From Candidatus Burkholderia crenata (GTDB lineage Bacteria > Pseudomonadota > Gammaproteobacteria > Burkholderiales > Burkholderiaceae): 64,000 nucleotides of DNA. The notes beneath the pieces are model-generated. The model had not been told where the DNA came from. It did not search any database and saw only the letters and a program-made list of their open reading frames with translations. How positions within the stretch are numbered: the stretch's first letter is position 1; each line of letters begins with the position of its first letter. Location of the stretch: NCBI GenBank assembly GCA_001190015.1, contig LGTG01000643.1, positions 1 through 64,000 on the forward strand, given 5' to 3'. Of the stretch, positions 37,950 through 48,916 are shown piece after piece. A program made the position numbers and the translations under genes.

Positions 37950-40863
37950 CAGGCTGTTGAAAAGCGTTCCCTCATGACGACCAAAGCAGTGTTCAAGAGG
38001 TTTGCACATGCAATTTGCTGCTGAATTGCGGGTTCGTCGAGTGGTTTTGGCAGGCAGTGCGCAGACACGCTAACCCGGCGCCGTACGGTGCTCGCACCAT
38101 GGCGGCTCATTGCAACGCTCCTTGTGGCACCACGCTTGGCATTCGGGCCATGCGGGTCAGATCGCTCGCGGCCATCGTCAGCTTGAAGTGCTGGTCAACG
38201 CGCCGCTTGATGCCGCGATAGACCGTCTGCCGGATCCGGCCAATTGTCTTGCCCCAGCCGAAATGCTCTTCGATACGTTTGCGGATGACCTGGCTTATTC
38301 GGTAGCCCGCGTGCCGCGAGGTGCGCCCGTCAATTGCGCTGTTGCCGTAGCACTCATCGTTGCGGGCGACGTGCGGCGTCACATTGCGAGCGCGGCAATC
38401 GTTCACGAAGTCGCGCGTGTCGTAAGCCTTGTCAGCGCCTACGGTCTTCGCATGGCCGCCAGGCACGCAGTCAAGCAACCGCAATGCGCTTGCGCACTCC
38501 GCGAATCCGTCTGCATGATTGACCACAGCGCCGACCACCAGCCCCGAGCGGTTCTCCATCAGGATGTGTCCCTGGTAGCACAGAATGGCTGGACTCTTTT
38601 TGCTTTCTTGAACAGACGTGCATCCGGATCCGTGCTCGACTCATACGTATCGTTGCTGCGTCGCTTGCCCTTCCAGTCCGTGTCGGCATTGCGCCCGCTG
38701 CTTGGCGGCGGTGGTCCATCGTTTGAGCCGTCCTTCGCACGGAAGCTCTTGTGACTCGCCCATGCCTGAATCAGCGTACCGTCCACCGAGAAATGCTCTC
38801 TGGACAGCAAGCTCCGTTTGTCGGCCAGACTCATGACTTCGGTGAAGAACGCCTCCACGACTTCGTGCTCGAGCAACCGATCGCGGTTTTTCGAGAACAC
38901 CGAGTGGTCCCACACGGCGTCCTCGATCGCCAGTCCAATGAACCAGCGAAACAGCAGGTTGTAGCGCATCTGCTCCATCAGCATGCGCTCGCTGCGCACC
39001 GAGTAGAACACCTGCAGGAGCAGTGCACGCAGCAGCTTCTCGGGTGCAATCGAGGCACAGCCGGTGTCGGCATAGATGACGCCAAACAACCCGTTGAGCC
39101 GTTTCAACGCTTCGTTGACCAGCAGTCGAATTGGTCTCAGCGGGTGATTCGCCGGGACGAAATCCTCCAGCTTGACCGTAGCAAACAGAGGTTCTTGCAT
39201 CTCATCCAATCCGCGCATCGCATCCATCGCCAAAGATTATGAACACGATATCCATAACGCTTGTCCCTCAAATCCTTACAATTATCCATATTTTTCGGCG
39301 AGTTCGAGACCGAGCAGGATATCTGTAAGCCTTACCAATTCTCGCCAGACAACGATATTGCCCGGAGGAGGATCATTGGCTCGGGCCAGATAGCCACCCA
39401 GTTGGGCAAGTTTGACGGTATAACGTGCAAGGGGTTCGGTGGTTGAAGTCTTCGCGGTATCTTTAACCAATTGATCAAGCAGCTGTATTTCAGTTGGTGT
39501 CATCGCGATTTCGGCGGGCAGCTGCGGTGCAGCCCGGTTCACCGTCGTTATCCAGAAGATATGCCAGCTTACGATGCAGAATACTGCAATGAGATTGGTC
39601 AGCCGGTCCGCGGTTCGCAGCTTCGATTCTTCTGCCTTACAACCCGACTTGAGAATCTTGTGGAATACCTCGATTTTCTATCGCAGTGCGTACCAGTCAA
39701 GTTTCTCAATAGCCTGTCTGCGGGAAGTAACGGGTAAATTGGTGATCAACTTCCATTCAATACGTTTTCTGGCCTTGGGTAGCCCCCGTTCAACCGCATG
39801 AAGTATCGTCAGGAACAGAGCCGGGTAATGGCGTTGCTTGCCGATTGGCGGCAATACCGTTATGCGGCGGTATCGAAGTTCCAGCACAGCCCGCTCAACT
39901 TTGCCGTTTTGGTCACGGACAGCGATCTGATGCACACCCTTGAGAAATGCTTTATCCATCTCATGTGCGATCGTGTGGTTTCCATCTCCCGCGAGCCGAT
40001 CAACGCAGGTTCGAACGAGAAAGTTCGTTTGTAGCTCGTGTGCGAGGCAGAAGAGTTTATAAATGTCGCGCTCGAGATCTCCAACATGAGCACAGCGGTT
40101 GGCTCGCCGAACAGCGCTGTCGATTGCCGCAGATTCTCCAGTCATCGGTAGCTTTCCTTCTTCTTGATTGGGACGCGGGTCGGATTGATCTTTCGCTTGA
40201 GCGCATCGCACCCCTTGAACTTTTTCCGGCTCCAGAATTTGATTGCAGCCAGACCCAATGGAATGCCTTGGGTGGTAACGGCCAGGCTCGAATGCATCAG
40301 GATCTCGCAAACCGTATGCTTCGGGCTTTGCCGCTTCTTGTCCGGACAACTCGGGACTTTACGTGTCGAACCGATCAGCTCGGGCCGCTTTTTCTTGTTT
40401 GTACGAGAATTCAGTCGTGTCTTGCAATATCAGTACGGGACCTCCTGATGCAGCAAACCGGCTCCGGGTAGCCTCAAAATGCCCGCTCAGGATGACTTGT
40501 TCGCTGACCTTGGGATTGGACAGAAACCGGTAGGCCGCTTTCGTGTTGCACCAATCCTGAAAGGCCATCGGAATGCTCTGCCCGATACACGACCACAGGC
40601 GTTCGAGAACCAGGCGGAATCTTTTGCCAAGACGCTCATCGCGAAACCGGCTTTGTCCCGCTTCCTCGTTCAGCCACGCATTAGCATCACAGGCTTCTTC
40701 CGATGCACGCTTTCGACCGCCTCTGTTTGTTATCGCCGTCCCTCATCAACTAATCTTGCAACGACGAACAAAAAGGATTCTTTATTAACAGAGAATCGTA
40801 GAAAAATATGAGTAATTGCAAGCATCAAACCCCGCTTACACGGTACCCAATTTCAACAGCCTG
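37950..40863 (-). mobile_element. IS5-type element, copy 5, interrupted by IS4-type copy E
   Basis: Left end at 37950 (after TTAG), right end at 40863 (before CTAA). The IS4-type copy E sits 30 bp from the right end. The transposase reads 224 codons from 39233, then is frameshifted at KKAKR (near 38605). The same lesion is in copy 6 at 48.9 kb, so these two are siblings. Confidence 0.88.
39275..40822 (-). pseudogene. IS4-type element, copy E, decayed
   Basis: Terminal repeats CTTACAATTATCCATA (left, two changes) and the complement at right. The 9-bp flanks CCTCAAATC and CATCAAACC match at 7 of 9 positions to the undisturbed IS5 sequence CCTCAAACC, so the target duplication has itself started to decay. 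The transposase shares the frameshifts of copy D. Confidence 0.88.
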
Positions 40864-40867
40864 CTAA

Positions 40868-41413
40868 GGCTTCAACCGCTTCGTTACCTCCACGGCTCCG
40901 GTTGCTTTCCGGCTGGAGCAGTTGCCGGGCGGGGCGTACACACGCTTGGAAAAGCGCCGCCTTTGCACGGCGCACGCCATGCAAAGACAGTAGGCGCTGA
41001 CAAGGCTTACGACACGCCCGACTTCGTGAACGATTGCCGCGCTCGCAATGTGACGCCGCACGTCGCCCGCAACGATGAGCGCTACGGCGGCAGCGCAATT
41101 GACGGGCGCACCTCCCGGCACGCGGGCTACCGAATAAGCCAGGTTATCCGCAAACGTATCGAAGAGCATTTCGGCTGAGGCAAGACAATTGGCCGGATCC
41201 GGCAGACGGTCTATCGCGGCATCAAGCGCGTTGACTAGCACTTCAAGCTGACGATAGCCGCCATGGTGCAAGCACCGTATGGCGCCGGGCCAGCGTGCCT
41301 GCGCACTGCCTGCCAAAACCACTCGGCGAACCCGCAATTTAGCAGCAAATTGCATGTGCAAACCTCTTGAACACTGCTTCGGTCGTCATGACGGGACGCT
41401 TTTTAACAGCCTG
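40868..41413 (+). repeat. Second copy of the duplicated block with IS5 3' fragment
   Basis: 40868-40985 matches 18487-18610 with a few indels. From about 40986 it joins an IS5 transposase 3' part (KTVGADKAYDTPDFVNDCRARNVTPHV...) in plus orientation, which runs with lesions to the terminal repeat at 41413, then CTAG. Confidence 0.75.
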
Positions 41414-41487
41414 CTAGACAGAAAATGCCACTATGGGTTGCGCGAACATATTGCAATATCCAGGCATTTGGCAACAGGTTTATGTAA

Positions 41488-41716
41488 TCATGTTGATCGG
41501 ATATGCACGGGTTTTGACCCACGACCAAAACGCGGCTGCTCAGGTGGCGGCCCTCAAGGCGGCGGATTGTGAACGTATGTATCCTTTCACGAGAAAGCAT
41601 CCGGCAGTCGTTGGGACTGGCCGGAACTGCATAAGCTGCTCGACCATTTGCGATCAGGAGATGTGTTGCTCGTCTGGAAGCTCGACTAATTTTCGCGTTC
41701 GTTACGCGATGTGCTA
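41488..41716 (+). pseudogene. Serine recombinase (resolvase/invertase) N-terminal fragment
   Basis: The start LIGYARVLTHDQNAAAQVAALKAADCERMY is the N-terminal catalytic domain of a Tn3-type resolvase, but the nucleophilic serine of the YARVS motif is replaced by leucine. After a frameshift: SRWDWPELHKLLDHLRSGDVLLVWKLD, then a stop, SRSLRDVL. It is cut at 41717 by the IS21-type left end. Confidence 0.8.
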
Positions 41717-42100
41717 GTGTGAACGACGGTCAGAAAGCGACGCCAGATGGCGGCGTCGATCAGAAATGCGAAACGATCTTGTTTTGTAGAACGGTCTTTT
41801 GATAACCAGCAGAGGTGCCGATAAGCAGGTTTCGGGTGTGTCGGAAGGAAGCCCGAAGGGCAAGTGCAGACGCGCCCGGTGCAGCTCGTTTCTTAAGGGG
41901 GGTGACGCAGGAGTCGGGATGCGGTAGAAGAAGGTTTTACCTACCGTACCGTCTAACAAACAGGTCTGACACCGGCCCAAACTGCCAGGTTCATTCCGGT
42001 GTCAAACCCAACACGCGTACAACGAGGCATGAGTGTGCTTCAAGCATTGCACACCTCGTCAGCCTTGTCGATATCGCATAGGCATTGATGGGGATTCTCA

Positions 42101-42492
42101 ATGCCGGCGTCAGGCCAACTGTTTGTATGCGTGCGCTGTCGGGCGCAGGTCATTGTTTGCCGCCGTTGTAACCGCGGCCAGATCTATTGCAATAGCGACT
42201 GCTCGGAGCTTTCGCGCCAATCCAGCATGGGCGAGGGGCCGGCTGCCGTTACCAGTGCAGCCGCCATGGCCGCTTTGCCCACGCCAAACGGATGCGCCGC
42301 TATCGTAGCGGCCAGAATAAAGTGATACGACGTCGGTGGCCACATCACCGGCAACCCATCACCGCCGCACCTGTGCCAGAGCATTGCCACTTCTGTAAAT
42401 GCGTGTGTTCGGGCTTTCGTACGCCTGGGGCCACTTCGCCGTCGGATTTTCCGTGATGTTTGCATTCTTTACGAATTTCACAGGACATGACC
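42101..42492 (+). pseudogene. Cysteine-rich accessory protein of the IS21-type element
   Basis: The start at 42101 gives PASGQLFVCVRCRAQVIVCRRCNRGQIYCNSDCSEL: four CxxC/CxxxC pairs, likely zinc-binding. It continues in another frame with Arg-rich RFAHAKRMRRYRARIK-like sequence and shifts again before the istA start. I know this type of protein as an extra frame ahead of istA in some IS21-like elements; its role is unknown. Confidence 0.55.
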
Positions 42493-42493
42493 C

Positions 42494-43880
42494 ATGACCA
42501 TTGGAACCAAACTTGAAGTACAAATCCTGCGCTACTACCAGGTTGAGAAGTGGCGTTGTGGCACCATCGCGCGCCAGTTGCACGTGCATCGCGGCACCGT
42601 CCAGCGCGTGCTGGCGCAGGCCGGTCTGCCCCGGATCGGCCCCGTGCTGCGGCCCTCGCAAATCGATGCCTACCTGCCATTCATCTATGAGACGCTGAAG
42701 AGGTTTCCTTCACTTACGGCTGGCCGCCTGTATACGATGGTCTATGAGCGGAGTTACCGCAGCGGTCATCACCACTTCAGACACCTGGTTTCGCTTCATC
42801 GTCCGTGCCCGGTGACCGAGGCATACCTTCGGCTTTACACCTTGCCAGGAAAACAAAGTCAATGTGATTGGGAAGCTTTGGCCACCTGCAGATCGGACGG
42901 GCGCGCGGGCCCCTGATGGCCTTTGTCATGGTTTTGTCGTGGTCGCAGCAGATCCTGGGTTTTCTTCCTCGATGCGCTTATGGACAGCTTCTTGGCCGGT
43001 CACGCCGGTGCCTTCTCGGCATGGTCCGGCGTCCCAAGGGGCATCTTGTACGACAACCTTAAAAGTGCAGTGTTCGAATGCCAGGGCAACGCGATTCGCT
43101 TTAATTTAGCGCTGCTGGTGTTCGCGGCGCATCATTGCTACGAGCCTCGACCCGTGGCGGTGGCCAGGGGCAATGAGAAGAGCCGCGTCGAGAGGGCAAT
43201 CTGGTTTGTACGCCAGAACTTCTTTGCCGTCCGCAAATTCGTTGACCTCGATGACTTGAATGCACAGGCCGCACTCTGGTGCGCCGGATCTGCGGCCGAT
43301 CGACCGTGCCGGGAAGAGCCCACCATTACCGTGCATGAGGCCTTTGTCCGCGGACAGACCAGTTTATTGGCCCTGCCGCAGAATCCGTACCCGTGCGAAC
43401 TGCAACTGGCTGTGCAGGTTAACAAGACAAGACGCAGTATGTTCGCTTCGACCTGAACGATTACACGATTCCGCATACGCACGTGCGACGCACGCTCACG
43501 GTAGGGGCTGATGGACAGCAAGTCCGCATTCTCGATGGCGTTAATCTGCTCGCCACCCATGAGCGTAGTTGTGATCGCGGCGCGCAAATCGAAATTGCAG
43601 CGCACATCGAAGGCCTCGTTGAGCGCAAGCGCGGAGCTTGTCACCATCGTGGCCTGGACCGTCTGAGCCGGCCCACGCCGGCCAATCAGGCTCTGATGCT
43701 GCGCGCCGCTGAACGCGGTGGCAATCTGGGCAACATTACATTTCTCATTTGCTGAGCCTGCTCGATCGCTATGGCGTCACCGAACTGCAGGCTGCCATTG
43801 AGGAGACCTTCGCCAATGGCGCGGCACCTTATCTAAATTCGGTCCGTCTGGCGCTGAAGCGTTGGCGTAAGGCACGCTAG
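42494..43880 (+). pseudogene. istA: IS21-family transposase (IstA), frameshifted
   Basis: N-terminus TIGTKLEVQILRYYQVEKWRCGTIARQLHVHRGTVQRVLAQAGL (HTH). After a shift near 42870 come the integrase core pieces FLDALMDSFLAGHAGAFSAWSGVPRGILYDNLKSAV (second Asp) and RPVAVARGNEKSRVERAIWFVRQNFF (Glu). Another shift near 43430 is followed by [38 protein letters not shown] and the C-terminal helices to 43880. IstA is the DDE transposase. Confidence 0.88.
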
Positions 43881-43986
43881 GCGTCTCCATCAGTCGTGAT
43901 CCCTTTGCCCGAACACGTGCGCAAGAAAGACACGCTTGTGACGCCCCATCGGCTTGACATTTACGCCCAGATCAATGGAGACGCCG

Positions 43987-44491
43987 ATGAACACGCCTGA
44001 TGCACTACAAACCCGCGCGCATGCCTTGCGCCTGTATGGATTACTGGCGTATTGGCCTGACGTGGTGTCCGAACAGTGGATTGCACCTTTGCTGCAGTGG
44101 GAAGGGGACGAGCGCAAACGTTGTTTTCTGGAGCGAGGCATTCGCAATGCCCACCTGGGCAGCTTTAAACCGTTGTGCGACTTCGATTGGGCGTGGCCCA
44201 AACGGTGTGATCGTACCGCCGTCGAAGAGCTGATGGTGCTTGAGTTCGTCGAGGACACCGCTAACGTTGTGCTGATCGGTCCAAACGGCGTTGGTAAATC
44301 GACCGTTCGCAGAATGGCATGAGGTGTTTCTGAATGCGGCTTGTGTCGTCTCCCTTGTTGACCGATTAGTGCATTGTGCAGAAGTCGTGGTGATCGAGGG
44401 CGAGTCCTATCGGGTGAGAGAGGCACGTGAACGTGCTGAGCAACGCACGAAGAAGCGCAGTGCGGTTAAAGCCGAGAAAAAGACATTATGA
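43987..44491 (+). pseudogene. istB: IstB ATPase with internal deletion
   Basis: From the ATG at 43987: NTPDALQTRAHALRLYGLLAYWPDVVSEQWIAPLLQWEGDERKRCFLERGIRNAHLG..., then VVLIGPNGVGKST (Walker A), joined directly to a shifted NRPFAEWHEVFLNAACVVSLVDRLVHC. About 264 bp including Walker B is missing relative to the 19.4-kb copy, between two AAATCGACC repeats. Not functional. Confidence 0.88.
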
Positions 44492-44829
44492 CGCGTCATC
44501 AGTCGTCTTTGGGGATCACCTGTGGGCTCGATTTCCTGATCCTGGACAACTGGTCCGCCGAGCAAGCGCTCGCTATCGTCGAACTCAACGATTTACGCGA
44601 GCGGATCTGTACGTACTACCAGCTCGCACTGCACGAGCTATAGCGCAAACAACGCGGGCTTCCCGTGAACGCTTGCCTGACCGATGTTGACGATCTATTC
44701 TGAGCACGAACAAGTCGATAACCACAGGCTAGCAGCAACGGCCCTTGGTCAACTTCGTTTCTATTCAATCCAACGTCGCTGTTTAGTGTCGGATTTGCAC
44801 TACCGTTGACACCAAGAAAACGGCCTCCA
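44492..44829 (+). other. IS21 right-end region
   Basis: Holds a remnant of the small frame that follows istB in all copies (TRHQSSLGITCGLDFLI...) and the right terminal repeat. No other gene. Confidence 0.6.
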
Positions 44830-45868
44830 GGAAACCCGCGGATTTGAATAGCGTTTACCTTTCGAAAAGTCTCGTTTTTTGGTTTGCTCACTGGCATCGA
44901 CCTTATCGGCGGAGTGAAAGCGGGCCATTGCAAACAGCCTGGACAAAACCGTCCCTGACGAGCGCTCGCAATCCGGGCTGGACAATTCGAACTCGTCATC
45001 GTGTTGCGCGAGCTCAGGCTCATTGGTGACGCATGTGGAGCAGCGGGCTCTGGCACTGTGATAAAACCATCGAGATCCGTTTTCAAAGTCTTGATTTCCT
45101 TAATGGATAACCGTCCTTCTTTGACCAATGTGCAGATCAACTGGGCGACGTTTTCGCTCGTTTCGTTTCGTCCGAGCAGCGCATCACGCTCAAGGGCCAG
45201 CATGTCGAGCTCGTCCGACTGCTCGCGAATTCTTGGCTTCAACCGATCCGCGCGCGCCTTGGCAATACTAAATTGTTGAATAAAATTGAATTCTTTCTGG
45301 CTTGCCTGATGTACACCTGTTTGATAGGTCGCAGCCATGTCACGCAGGGAATCAAGTTCCACGAGCATGGGCTTCACCCGCTGCTTGGTTTAGCTGATTG
45401 AATCCTTGATCTGTTGCGCGTAATGCTCGGTGTTGTGCCTCAGTTTGCCGTTTAACGTATCGATGCAGTCGCGTAGTGTGGCGTTAGCTGTTTGTTTTGT
45501 TTCAAGCCGTTAAGTCAGTTGGGCGTGTTTACTCTCCAGCTGATGAATCGATGTGTGGAGGTTGCTTTGCGCCTCCAGTTCGCGAAGTGGACCCAATTCG
45601 ACCTCTAGCGAGGAATTACGGGCTACTGCTGTATCGCCACGCGCTTTACTGCGGCGAAGCGCTTCTTCTACCGTTGTATAACGCACTTCGGTATCGTGAA
45701 GCTAGTTCATTGAAGCATCAATGTCCCCCTTTGTTGCGTAACGTTCGTCTTTTAGCGATCGAATCGTGAACTGCTGCGCTTCCTGGAAAAGTTGGCCGCG
45801 AGCAGTTCGTTGGTTCGTTCCTGCAGTTCTTTTGGAATTGTTTTACCTTCGATATGAACGCGTGACAT
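44830..45868 (-). pseudogene. Coiled-coil protein next to the replication origin, degenerate
   Basis: ATG at 45868 opens SRVHIEGKTIPKELQERTNELLAAN. Fragments in several frames (SLKDERYATKGDIDASMN, TVEEALRRSKARGDTAVARNSSLEVELGPLRELEAQSNL, ETKQTANATLRDCIDTLNGKLRHNTEHYAQQIKDS, then LVELDSLRDMAATYQTGVHQASQKEF...LDMLALERDALLGRNE) predict a long alpha-helical coiled coil. At least five stops or frameshifts occur. Position beside the origin and the helical nature recall KfrA-type partition accessories, but I see no clear KfrA DNA-binding domain. Confidence 0.5.
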
Positions 45869-46074
45869 GGATTTGATTCGTGAAGTTGTTGATTATTAGC
45901 ACATTTTTAAAAATTATCTTTTTTTGTTGATGTTCTACGGAGTCTTTGTTTCATGGTTTTCTTTTTTGGATTACTCCGTTGCTTGAGAGTATTAGAAGTA
46001 AACACTTTTTAACTTTAGTTAAAAACGTTAACGCCACGGTAAAGCCTTACCAGATAAGGATTTCTGGGCTGATC
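45869..46074. other. AT-rich segment beside the iterons
   Basis: Unusually AT-rich for this window (runs such as TTTTTAAAAATTATC near 45905). It could be the DNA-unwinding part of the origin; no gene is present. Confidence 0.45.
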
Positions 46075-46937
46075 GGTGAGTATTTGCGGGATAGAAGGTG
46101 ATAGAACACGGGGGTGATCGGTGTATAGGTTCGGGACTTAGCGTGAGGAGTCACGGGAGCAAGCGTGAGCGAGTTCGGGAGACAGGGGTTTTAGGAAGGT
46201 GAGGAAATACAGGGGCCATTCAGACGGTCGACCATACATAGCAGTAAGGCGCATTTCCGATCGTCAATCTGAGCAGTGAGCGTTTGCAGGATAAAGAAAT
46301 CAGAAAATTTCAGTCGAAAATAGGTAATTATTACCTATAGGTGAGGCTTTTCAGGGGCCAAACCGGTTCCATGGTGAGGAAATACGGGATAGGTGCGTGA
46401 TTGAGTTTGAGCCTTCTCACTTTTACGATGGTGCTGCTTTTAAGGGGTATTTCGGTCGAACTGGGCTAACGGTGAAGGTTTTCGGGAGTAGTTTGAGGCC
46501 ACTCCTGGACCACGTCAGCAGCATTGGCGATTCTCAACGGTGAGGCTTTTTAGGATGACATCGTTTCCATCCTAAAGCTTGAGGATCTCGTTCAGCAGAT
46601 ACCTTATCAGCCAATGTTGTATTAACTATCTAATTTAAAAAGATTTTACTCGAATTCAATGCGTTTATATCGCGACAAAGGTGAGTGTTTCCGGGGGTGT
46701 TGGTCTGGAGCGTGAGGCTGTTTTCGCTGTGTTGAAAAGAGGTCAAGGTGAGTTTTTGCCGCGCAGGGAGAATTTCGTAAAAGCCACAGGGGACGCGTAA
46801 AAAAATTTCAGGTGAAGAAATACGGGACCATGTTTGAAGCACCTTGATGCGTTTCTATAGGCGCTCAATCCGTTTACCCGCATGGCACGGGGCATAAATG
46901 AGATGACACATGACGGTGAAGGTGATAGTTTTCAGGA
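46075..46937 (+). repeat. Iteron array of the replication origin (oriV)
   Basis: At least 14 copies of a degenerate 17-mer, consensus (G/C)GTGAGNNWTTNCGGGA, all in the same orientation. Starts: 46075, 46097, 46120, 46142, 46164, 46198, 46275, 46340, 46373, 46471, 46539, 46680, 46811, 46921; the first five are about 22 bp apart (two helical turns). Weaker copies lie near 46747, 46947 and 46985. Such iterons bind Rep_3-type initiators, and the intact rep gene follows directly. No gene occupies 45.9-47.0 kb. Confidence 0.8.
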
Positions 46938-47018
46938 GCGCACCTCAGTGAGTTTTGCGTGCTTCATTCCCTTCACTACTACAGGGTGAGGGTGCGGCTG
47001 TAGACGAGCTTCACCGTC

Positions 47019-48404
47019 ATGAGTATGCTTTTCCAAAATTCTCCTGACTCCAGCATGGCAACCAAACGCGCGAAGAAGACCGATGTAGTGAGTTCAAGTT
47101 CGGCTGAGCTGCGAAAAGCCGTCGAAGCCATTGCTATCCAGCCAAAGAGCGGCAAGATCACGCTCTTGACTCGCAAGTTGTTCAACGTCCTGCTGGCTGT
47201 TGCTCAGCAGGCGGACGAATCCGGGGACACGTACCGCGCGCTGTTATCGGACATTGTCGCGAATTCAGCGTTCGATTCCAACGATACCGCACTGGTGAAA
47301 GAGCATTTGCGCCGCATGGTGTCGGTTCAGGTTGAGTGGAGCACGGGCACGTCGAGTCAGAAGCCTGGACGTAAGTGGGGCATATCGACATTGATCGCAG
47401 ACGCCGAAATTCTCGAAGACCCCGCCACACGCCGGGTATGGGTCGAGTTTTCCTTTGCGCCGAAGATCAAGAAAAAGCTGCTCGACCCGGTGCAATATGC
47501 GCGCTTGAGTCTGCAGTTTCAGAGTCAGCTTCGCAGCAGCGCGGGTCTCGCGCTGTACGAAATCTGCGTTCGTTATCTGACGAACCCGAGTCATCTCACC
47601 ATGCGCGAGATTTGCGAGTGGTGGCGGCCTATCCTCTCGGGAACGCCCGACACCGAAGTGGGCGACGAAGCCAAGCGCGAGTACAAATATTTCAAGCGCG
47701 ACTATCTTCGGCCCGCGATCGCGGAAGTTAATGCCGTTACTAACATTTTTGTCGAGCTGATCGAGCATCGGGAAGGTCGGCGGGTGGCTGAAATTCAGTT
47801 TCGCGTGACTGAGCGCAAGCAGCCAATGCTGGCACTCAATGAACATCCGAACGTCTTCGACAGTACGCTGGTCGACCGCATGGTCAAGATCGGGATTCCG
47901 TTGAAAGATGCGCAAACGCTTTACGCGGACAGCGAGGAAAACCTGATTCGGGCAGCGTTGCAAATGACCGAGCAGAGAATGCGGAGCATGTCGCTGCCAC
48001 CGGTACGAAGCGCGGCGGCGCTTTTCAAAGACGCTTTGAAAAAAGGTTATGCGCCGCAGCTTGAAGCGTTGTCGGCAGTGGTGGCTCCCGTGAAAACCAC
48101 TGGAGCGCCGGCCGACGACCTGAAGGCGCGTTTGCTTAGCGAATACTCTGTGTTTCGCCGGAAGGAAGCACGTGCGTTGTACGAGGAACAAGGTGAGTTT
48201 GAACGGGAGCTGGCGCGTCAGACCTTCGAGGAAGATGTATTGCCGGAACTCGGCGCCCACATGTGCGACGATTGGCGCAAGCGGGGTCTGGATTCAAAGA
48301 TGGGAGAACCCTCGTTTTTCGACTGGCTTGCGCTGAAAACATGGGGCGAGCCGACTGACGGTGACCTGCTGGCTTTCACGTTGAATCAAAGCCGCGCCGC
48401 TTGA
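47019..48404 (+). CDS. repA: Replication initiator protein, Rep_3 family
   Basis: 461 residues (449 if the ATG at 47055 is used; neither has a strong RBS). The first winged-helix domain (about 45-170: SGKITLLTRKLFNVLLAVAQQ...LVKEHLRRMVSVQVEW) and the second (about 180-270: SSAGLALYEICVRYL...MREICEWWRPIL...YKYFKRDYLRPAIAEVNAVTNIFVELIEHREGRRVAEIQFRV) are typical of PF01051 initiators. The C-terminal 190 residues are charged and helical, as in large Burkholderia plasmid Rep proteins. It binds the iterons upstream and opens the origin. The frame is intact. Confidence 0.9.
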   Translation: MSMLFQNSPDSSMATKRAKKTDVVSSSSAELRKAVEAIAIQPKSGKITLLTRKLFNVLLAVAQQADESGDTYRALLSDIVANSAFDSNDTALVKEHLRRMVSVQVEWSTGTSSQKPGRKWGISTLIADAEILEDPATRRVWVEFSFAPKIKKKLLDPVQYARLSLQFQSQLRSSAGLALYEICVRYLTNPSHLTMREICEWWRPILSGTPDTEVGDEAKREYKYFKRDYLRPAIAEVNAVTNIFVELIEHREGRRVAEIQFRVTERKQPMLALNEHPNVFDSTLVDRMVKIGIPLKDAQTLYADSEENLIRAALQMTEQRMRSMSLPPVRSAAALFKDALKKGYAPQLEALSAVVAPVKTTGAPADDLKARLLSEYSVFRRKEARALYEEQGEFERELARQTFEEDVLPELGAHMCDDWRKRGLDSKMGEPSFFDWLALKTWGEPTDGDLLAFTLNQSRAA

Positions 48405-48478
48405 GACCACGATAGAGGGACGGCTTGTAGCCGCGCTGTTCCTGTTTTCGTTTGCCCGTTTGCCGCTATCCCCTTGCT

Positions 48479-48912
48479 TTATCGCTTTATCGTATCCGAT
48501 TGCAGCATTTTTTCTATTTGTTGAAGAATTTCATCGCGTTTGTTTTTCGACAAACTACGCAAGCGCAACTCCAGCTGGTCGTCTCCATACGTCTTGAGAT
48601 CACCCATGGCTAGCCCGTCCAGCTTGATTTCCAAGCGTTGCGCGTAGCGTTGACGGCCCGTGGGCTTCGGCGTTTCTTGTGCGCTTGCACGGCCTTTCAC
48701 AATGTCCGGGACTTGTCGTGTGCTTAGGTCATCCGATGTGATCTTGTTGATCAATCGCAACGTGGCATCGGCGCCGCGCGCCGTATGAAAGCGTGAAACC
48801 TGGTAGGCCATGTTGGACCCGAACTTATCTGGACGGGCGACCATTTCATGCATGACGTTCTCTGGTAGCTTTGCGATAGCCAAAACTACGGCGATTGTTG
48901 ATTCGTCCAGGC
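48479..48912 (-). pseudogene. parB: ParB-like partition protein, C-terminal part only
   Basis: The remaining 145 residues read LGLDESTIAVVLAIAKLPENVMHEMVARPDKFGSNMAYQVSRFHTARG...LRLINKITSDDLSTRQVPDIVKG, the helix-turn-helix and dimerisation regions of a plasmid ParB, ending KRDEILQQIEKMLQ. IS5 copy 6 inserted at 48917 removed the N-terminal ParB/Srx (CTPase) domain and any parA upstream. It differs in sequence from the intact ParB at 57.7 kb. Confidence 0.8.
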
Positions 48913-48916
48913 CTAG

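Larger units (their letters stand above)
41718..44812 (+). mobile_element. IS21-family element, longest copy
   Basis: Left end TGTGAACGACGGTCAG at 41718; right end is the complement of GGTGTCAACGGTAGTGC at about 44812. Order inside: about 380 bp non-coding, a cysteine-rich accessory frame, istA, istB and a small downstream frame. Every gene is broken, so this copy is dead, but it is the template that explains the shorter IS21 pieces at 10.0, 19.0, 53.0 and 62.1 kb. Confidence 0.85.

Noticed and set aside
33706-40863. A functional composite transposon carrying rfb genes
   Set aside because: Both IS5 copies are inside rfb genes and both transposases are broken.
46075-46937. The repeats as a CRISPR array
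   Set aside because: Repeats are 17 bp and degenerate, spacing is irregular and there are no cas genes; the adjacent Rep_3 gene fits iterons.
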